The notes beneath the pieces are model-generated. The model was not told the origin of the DNA. It ran no database searches and was given only the letters and a program-made list of their open reading frames with translations. Shown here one piece after another: positions 60,635 to 64,000 of a DNA stretch of 64,000 nt. Within the stretch, counting starts at the first letter, position 1, and each line of letters starts with the position of its first letter. Source of the stretch: Dyadobacter subterraneus (lineage in GTDB: Bacteria > Bacteroidota > Bacteroidia > Cytophagales > Spirosomataceae); assembly GCF_015221875.1 (NCBI RefSeq), contig NZ_JACYGY010000001.1, forward strand, positions 4,442,501 to 4,506,500. Reading direction: 5' to 3'. A program made the position numbers and the translations under genes.

Positions 60635-61525
60635 ATGAAACATTATAAAAACCTCAGCGACCTGCACCGCGATAACGGATTTCCGCCAAATGAAAATCCA
60701 TTTTTCAGTATGTATCAATGTAACGGGACTTGTTCGATTGGTAATCGGGAGTTTACCAGTGATTTTTACATGATCGGTTTTAAGAAATTAAAATCCGGCG
60801 TTGTCCTTTATGGCCGTACCAAATATGATCACGATTGCGGTTCGATGATGTTTGTAAAACCGCGACAGGTTGTTGAAATGAAAAATCTTCATTTAGATGA
60901 AGATGGATTTCTGATGTATATTCATGAAGACTTTTTGAACGGCCACATTCTTCATAGTGAAATAAAAAAATATCATTATTTCGATTATGAAGTCAATGAG
61001 GCGCTGCACTTGTCTCCCAAAGAGGAAGTTACGATTTGGGATTTGTATCGCAAAATTGAAAACGAGTATAACAACAATCAGGATGAATTCAGCCGGGAAA
61101 TTATTCTGGCCAATGTTGGTACGATGCTCAAATATGCGCAGCGTTTTTACAAAAGACAGTTTATCAACCGCGCTGAAATTTCAGGAAAAACGGTCAGTAA
61201 ATTTGTGGAAGAGATGGATAACTATCTGGCTAACGGACTATTAAATAGTAAAGGACTTCCCTCCGTCCAGTATATGGCCGAGCGCCTGAATATTTCTTCG
61301 GGATATTTAACCGATGTTTTAAAACAGGAAAGTGGCAAAACGGCGTTGGAACATATTCACATTTATCTGATATCCGAAGCAAAAAACCGTCTGAAATTTG
61401 AGGAGCAATCGGTTTCAGAAATTGCCTATGCACTTGGGTTTGATAACCTGTCCTACTTTTCAAGATTATTTAAAAAAGAGGTCGGCATGACGCCTGTACT
61501 TTTTAAAAAGCAGTCACTTAATTAA
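60635..61525 (+). CDS. AraC-family transcriptional regulator
   Basis: 296 residues from ATG 60635. N-terminal AraC-binding-like cupin region (FFSMYQCNGTCSIG with YDHDCGSMMFVKPRQ), C-terminal double helix-turn-helix (about 200-296; VQYMAERLNISSGYLTDVLKQESGKTALEHIHIYLISEAKNRL in outline, then SVSEIAYALGFDNLSYFSRLFKKEVGMTP). It probably controls the upstream SDR gene, from which it is separated by a hairpin; the target is not proven. Confidence 0.9.
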   Translation: MKHYKNLSDLHRDNGFPPNENPFFSMYQCNGTCSIGNREFTSDFYMIGFKKLKSGVVLYGRTKYDHDCGSMMFVKPRQVVEMKNLHLDEDGFLMYIHEDFLNGHILHSEIKKYHYFDYEVNEALHLSPKEEVTIWDLYRKIENEYNNNQDEFSREIILANVGTMLKYAQRFYKRQFINRAEISGKTVSKFVEEMDNYLANGLLNSKGLPSVQYMAERLNISSGYLTDVLKQESGKTALEHIHIYLISEAKNRLKFEEQSVSEIAYALGFDNLSYFSRLFKKEVGMTPVLFKKQSLN

Positions 61526-61530
61526 AGTCT

Positions 61531-62370
61531 TCAATTGCGAACCATAATCCGGTAAGCGGCCGGGCTGCTGCCGGTTTGGTTGCCAAAAAATTTATTCAAA
61601 TGGCTTACGTCCGTAAAGCCAAACTCATCCGATATCTCATTCAGCCGTTTGTCGCTGAATTTTAAGCGGTGCCGGATCAGTTTTGTTTTGTAACCACTGA
61701 TGTATTCCTGCATCGTTTCTCCCGTGTGCTTTTTGAAATAACGTCCCAGATACGAAGTCGAAATCCCAAAATGTGCGCTGATCTTTTCTGCTTTTAATTT
61801 TTCAGGATAATAGATATTGTTCTGAATATATTGCAGCACATCAATTGCTTTTTCCTCGGTTGAAATATTGACTTTTTCCGGAAGGAATTTGGCGATATTT
61901 CTTGCTATTATAATGATGAGCGTATTGACCAGCTGATGAACCAGTTCCTGATTATAAATATCCCTTGTTTCCTGCTCACGGATAATTGCTTCAATAATTG
62001 GCTTTACCAGCATTTTATCATCCTTGTTTCTGAAAATACAACCGGGCTCATGATTGGCATTCTGTAAAATGAATTCCAGTCTTTTTATATTTTCTGCAAC
62101 CAGGCCGTTATTTTGAATATAAATATCGTTGAATTGGAGAAAAAAAAGTTCGCTGGTCGTCTGAATATCAAAGGAATGACAATCTTCTGGTGTAAGTAAA
62201 AACAAATGTCCGGGATGATAGGCAAAGCTGCTTTTATTGATGCACTGCAAACCTGTGCCTGAACGAACATAAACCAGTTCGAAAAAAGTGTGCGTGTGCT
62301 CAGGCATTGGACATACATCCATTGTAGCATACTGAATGGAATACGGCGCGTGTAATACTTCTTTTTGCAT
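61531..62370 (-). CDS. AraC-family transcriptional regulator with cupin sensor
   Basis: 279 residues. Cupin-type N-terminus (CPMPEHTHTFFELVYVRSGTGLQCINKSSFAYHPGHLFLLTP in outline) followed by an AraC DNA-binding domain (about 180-279; EKISAHFGISTSYLGRYFKKHTGETMQEYISGYK and LNEISDEFGFTDVSHLNKFF). It is divergent from the quinone-oxidoreductase-type gene and probably controls it. The -7 element TATATTTG lies four bases before its ATG, indicating a leaderless message. Confidence 0.92.
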   Translation of the reverse strand: MQKEVLHAPYSIQYATMDVCPMPEHTHTFFELVYVRSGTGLQCINKSSFAYHPGHLFLLTPEDCHSFDIQTTSELFFLQFNDIYIQNNGLVAENIKRLEFILQNANHEPGCIFRNKDDKMLVKPIIEAIIREQETRDIYNQELVHQLVNTLIIIIARNIAKFLPEKVNISTEEKAIDVLQYIQNNIYYPEKLKAEKISAHFGISTSYLGRYFKKHTGETMQEYISGYKTKLIRHRLKFSDKRLNEISDEFGFTDVSHLNKFFGNQTGSSPAAYRIMVRN

Positions 62371-62374
62371 GCTG

Positions 62375-62382
62375 CAAATATA
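62375..62382 (-). promoter_or_regulatory. -7 element of the AraC gene, leaderless arrangement
   Basis: Minus strand TATATTTG exact, ATG four bases downstream. No convincing -33. Confidence 0.4.
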
Positions 62383-62428
62383 CCAACTTAGCGAAAATAT
62401 ATACTAATATTAAACCATTTCGATAGTA

Positions 62429-62436
62429 TAATTTTG
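62429..62436 (+). promoter_or_regulatory. -7 element of the oxidoreductase gene
   Basis: TAATTTTG exact TAnnTTTG, 23 bases before the ATG at 62459. Confidence 0.4.
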
Positions 62437-62458
62437 CTTCATAATCAAAAGCAAGCAA

Positions 62459-63397
62459 ATGAAAACTATCGTATTGGTTGAACCAGGGTCAACCGCAAAT
62501 TTGAAAATAAAAGAAGTATCGGTACCAGAAATTAAGATTGATGAAGTACTGATCAAAGTAAAATCAATCAGTATAAATCCGGTTGATGCGAAAACCCGGC
62601 AAGGCGGAGGCGTTTACAAATACGGCAATGTCAGTAAACAAACAGAATTGGTTTTGGGCTGGGATATTTCGGGCGTTGTTACAGAATCCAAATCCGGTTT
62701 GTTCAATGTCGGCGACGAAGTTTTTGGCATGGTAAATTTTCCAGGCGTTGGCAATGCTTATGCAGAATATATAGCCGCACCGGCCGAACATCTTGCTTTG
62801 AAACCAGCTGAAATATCCCACGACGAAGCGGCTGCGGCAACCCTTGCTCCTCTAACGGCTTTACAGGTTTTCACTGATGCCGGTATTAAAAAAGGCGACC
62901 GTGTTTTGATTCATGCGGCTTCCGGCGGTGTGGGACATTACGCCGTTCAGCTTGCGAAATATCTGGGCGCCTATGTTATCGGGACTTCTTCTGCTACAAA
63001 TAAGGATTTTGTTCTTTCTTTGGGAGTGGACGAACATATTGATTATCAAACACAAACGCTCGCAGATAGCACCAAAGATATTGATTTTGTACTTGATTGT
63101 CTAGGTCCGGATAACATCATTAATTCTTTACCTGTAATTAAAAATGGTGGTAAGATTATAAGTATTGTTACTCAATTTAATGATGCGCTGACGGAAAAAT
63201 TAAAGCCCGGAAACATTGATGGAAAGTTTATGCTGGTTAAATCAAACGGAAAGGACATGCACTTTCTGGCAAAACTTTTAGCCGAAGGAAAACTCAAATC
63301 GCATGTTTCCAAAACCTTCTCTTTTGACCAAATGGCAGAGGCGCATGAACAGATTGAAAGTGCAAGAACTGTGGGGAAAATTGTTGTTAACGTTTAA
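62459..63397 (+). CDS. NADP-dependent zinc-free alcohol dehydrogenase / quinone oxidoreductase
   Basis: 312 residues of the MDR superfamily. N-terminal GroES-like domain with VLIKVKSISINPVDAKTR and GWDISGVV; coenzyme domain IHAASGGVGHYAVQLAKYLGAYVIGTSSATN (in outline). Structural and catalytic zinc Cys residues are absent, as in quinone oxidoreductases. It reduces quinones or enones with NADPH. Divergent from the AraC gene. A 17-base-armed hairpin ends it. Confidence 0.9.
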   Translation: MKTIVLVEPGSTANLKIKEVSVPEIKIDEVLIKVKSISINPVDAKTRQGGGVYKYGNVSKQTELVLGWDISGVVTESKSGLFNVGDEVFGMVNFPGVGNAYAEYIAAPAEHLALKPAEISHDEAAAATLAPLTALQVFTDAGIKKGDRVLIHAASGGVGHYAVQLAKYLGAYVIGTSSATNKDFVLSLGVDEHIDYQTQTLADSTKDIDFVLDCLGPDNIINSLPVIKNGGKIISIVTQFNDALTEKLKPGNIDGKFMLVKSNGKDMHFLAKLLAEGKLKSHVSKTFSFDQMAEAHEQIESARTVGKIVVNV

Positions 63398-63424
63398 TAA
63401 GTTTCCACTTTTTTGAATTACATC

Positions 63425-63464
63425 AAACATCGAAGGATTACAAATTCGTAATTCTTCGATGTTT
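63425..63464. terminator. Bidirectional terminator between oxidoreductase and sulfatase
   Basis: 17-base arms with one G-U pair at 63425-63441 and 63448-63464, then a T-rich stretch. Confidence 0.75.
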
Positions 63465-63488
63465 GGTTTTGTCGTTATTTTCAAAATA

Positions 63489-64000
63489 TTACTTGAAATA
63501 ATTTCTACCCTTTGGAAAAACCTTGTGCGTATCAGCCCAGTTTTGCCATTTTTCATCCAGATCTTTTACGATATCAGTATGTTGATCTGCTACATTATTT
63601 CTTTCGGTTCGGTCAATTTCCAGATTGTAAAGTTCCCATTTCCCGGCAGGTAAACGTTTCACACCTTTCCAGTTTCCATGTCTAACCGCACAGTTTTCTT
63701 CATGCTCCCAATACATGTAATCGTGGGTTTTACTGTCGCCTTTTATAAAATCAGGTAACATACTTAATCCTTCCGTGGGCATGATTGAATTTCCATTAAA
63801 TGATTTCGGATAAGTTACGCCGGCGACGTCAATTAAAGTCGGTAACAAGTCAATAATATGATGTGGCGTTGTACTCCATTTTCCCGATTTTTCCTTAATT
63901 CCCTTTGGCCAGTAAGCAATAAACGGAGCTGCAATTCCCCCTTCATAGGTGGAATTTTTCCATTTTTTGAAAGGTGCATTTGAGGTATTTGCCCAACCCG
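63489..64000 (-). CDS. Sulfatase, C-terminal part (5' truncated by window edge)
   Basis: The frame stays open to the window end, so about 170 C-terminal residues are present. The segments GWANTSNAPFKKWKNSTYEGG, IAYWPKGIKEKSGKWS and the C-terminal KWELYNLEIDRTERNNVAD match S1 arylsulfatases; compare GWSQATNTPFRYWKS and GIKEKGGL in the arylsulfatase at 10348-12669. The formylglycine motif would be upstream, outside the window. Activity cannot be judged from this part. Confidence 0.85.
   Translation of the reverse strand, partial: GWANTSNAPFKKWKNSTYEGGIAAPFIAYWPKGIKEKSGKWSTTPHHIIDLLPTLIDVAGVTYPKSFNGNSIMPTEGLSMLPDFIKGDSKTHDYMYWEHEENCAVRHGNWKGVKRLPAGKWELYNLEIDRTERNNVADQHTDIVKDLDEKWQNWADTHKVFPKGRNYFK

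Noticed and set aside
1..64000. CRISPR arrays, prophage genes, transposases, tRNA or rRNA genes
   Set aside because: I looked for regular direct repeats, integrase or transposase motifs and tRNA T-loop signatures in the gene gaps and saw none. A dedicated scan was not possible.

Overview
The window looks like a chromosomal segment of a Bacteroidota bacterium, most likely a Cytophagales member of the Dyadobacter type. The reasoning is base composition a little above 40 % GC, a CarboxypepD_reg-like TonB receptor, MacB/FtsX-type permeases, LytS/LytTR signalling, an anti-sigma/beta-barrel fusion, S1 sulfatases and glycoside hydrolases with Tat or Sec signals, and many exact or near matches to the Bacteroidota -7 element TAnnTTTG. 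The genus is an inference; no rRNA or tRNA gene was seen.

Layout. 1-2.6 kb: 3' end of a GH2 enzyme, an esterase, an SDR and a small unknown gene. 2.7-6.6 kb: the most distinctive locus, a minus-strand operon of a family 2A encapsulin shell, a cysteine desulfurase with a 280-residue disordered cargo-loading extension, and a serine O-acetyltransferase. This is the sulfur-storage nanocompartment cassette. 7.0-12.7 kb: an unknown gene and a sulfatase / FG-GAP / arylsulfatase operon with a long leader that holds a tiny ORF ending in Cys-Cys. 13.1-15.8 kb: TetR, aldo/keto reductase and NmrA-type gene with two copies of one operator. 15.9-20.0 kb: two glycosyltransferases, then an ECF sigma factor and an anti-sigma-like barrel protein. 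20.1-25.7 kb: DUF296 protein, EamA and DUF486 membrane proteins, a TonB receptor and an MFS carrier. 25.7-30.0 kb: an M19-like lipoprotein with altered metal ligands, then the metNIQ methionine transporter. 30.2-39.7 kb: PIG-L deacetylase, NTF2-like protein, propeller-toroid fusion, endonuclease/phosphatase family protein, ABC permease and cytidine deaminase. 40.0-48.1 kb: carbohydrate genes (Gfo/Idh/MocA, DUF2341, GH125, GH116), a ParD-like relic and an M50-like membrane protein. 48.4-63.4 kb: regulators (Crp, LysR, two AraC, LytS/LytTR) alternating with SDRs, tannase-like and epoxide hydrolases, a serine hydrolase and a quinone-oxidoreductase-type protein. 63.5 kb to the end: the 3' part of another sulfatase.

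How it fits together. Three sulfur functions sit within 30 kb: sulfate release (sulfatases), methionine import (metNIQ), and cysteine synthesis, desulfuration and sulfur storage (serine acetyltransferase, desulfurase, encapsulin). The GH2, GH116, GH125, sulfatase and oxidoreductase genes suggest breakdown of sulfated or mannose-containing polysaccharides. Much of the last 15 kb is redox or detoxification genes next to their own regulators, several with clear dyad operators.
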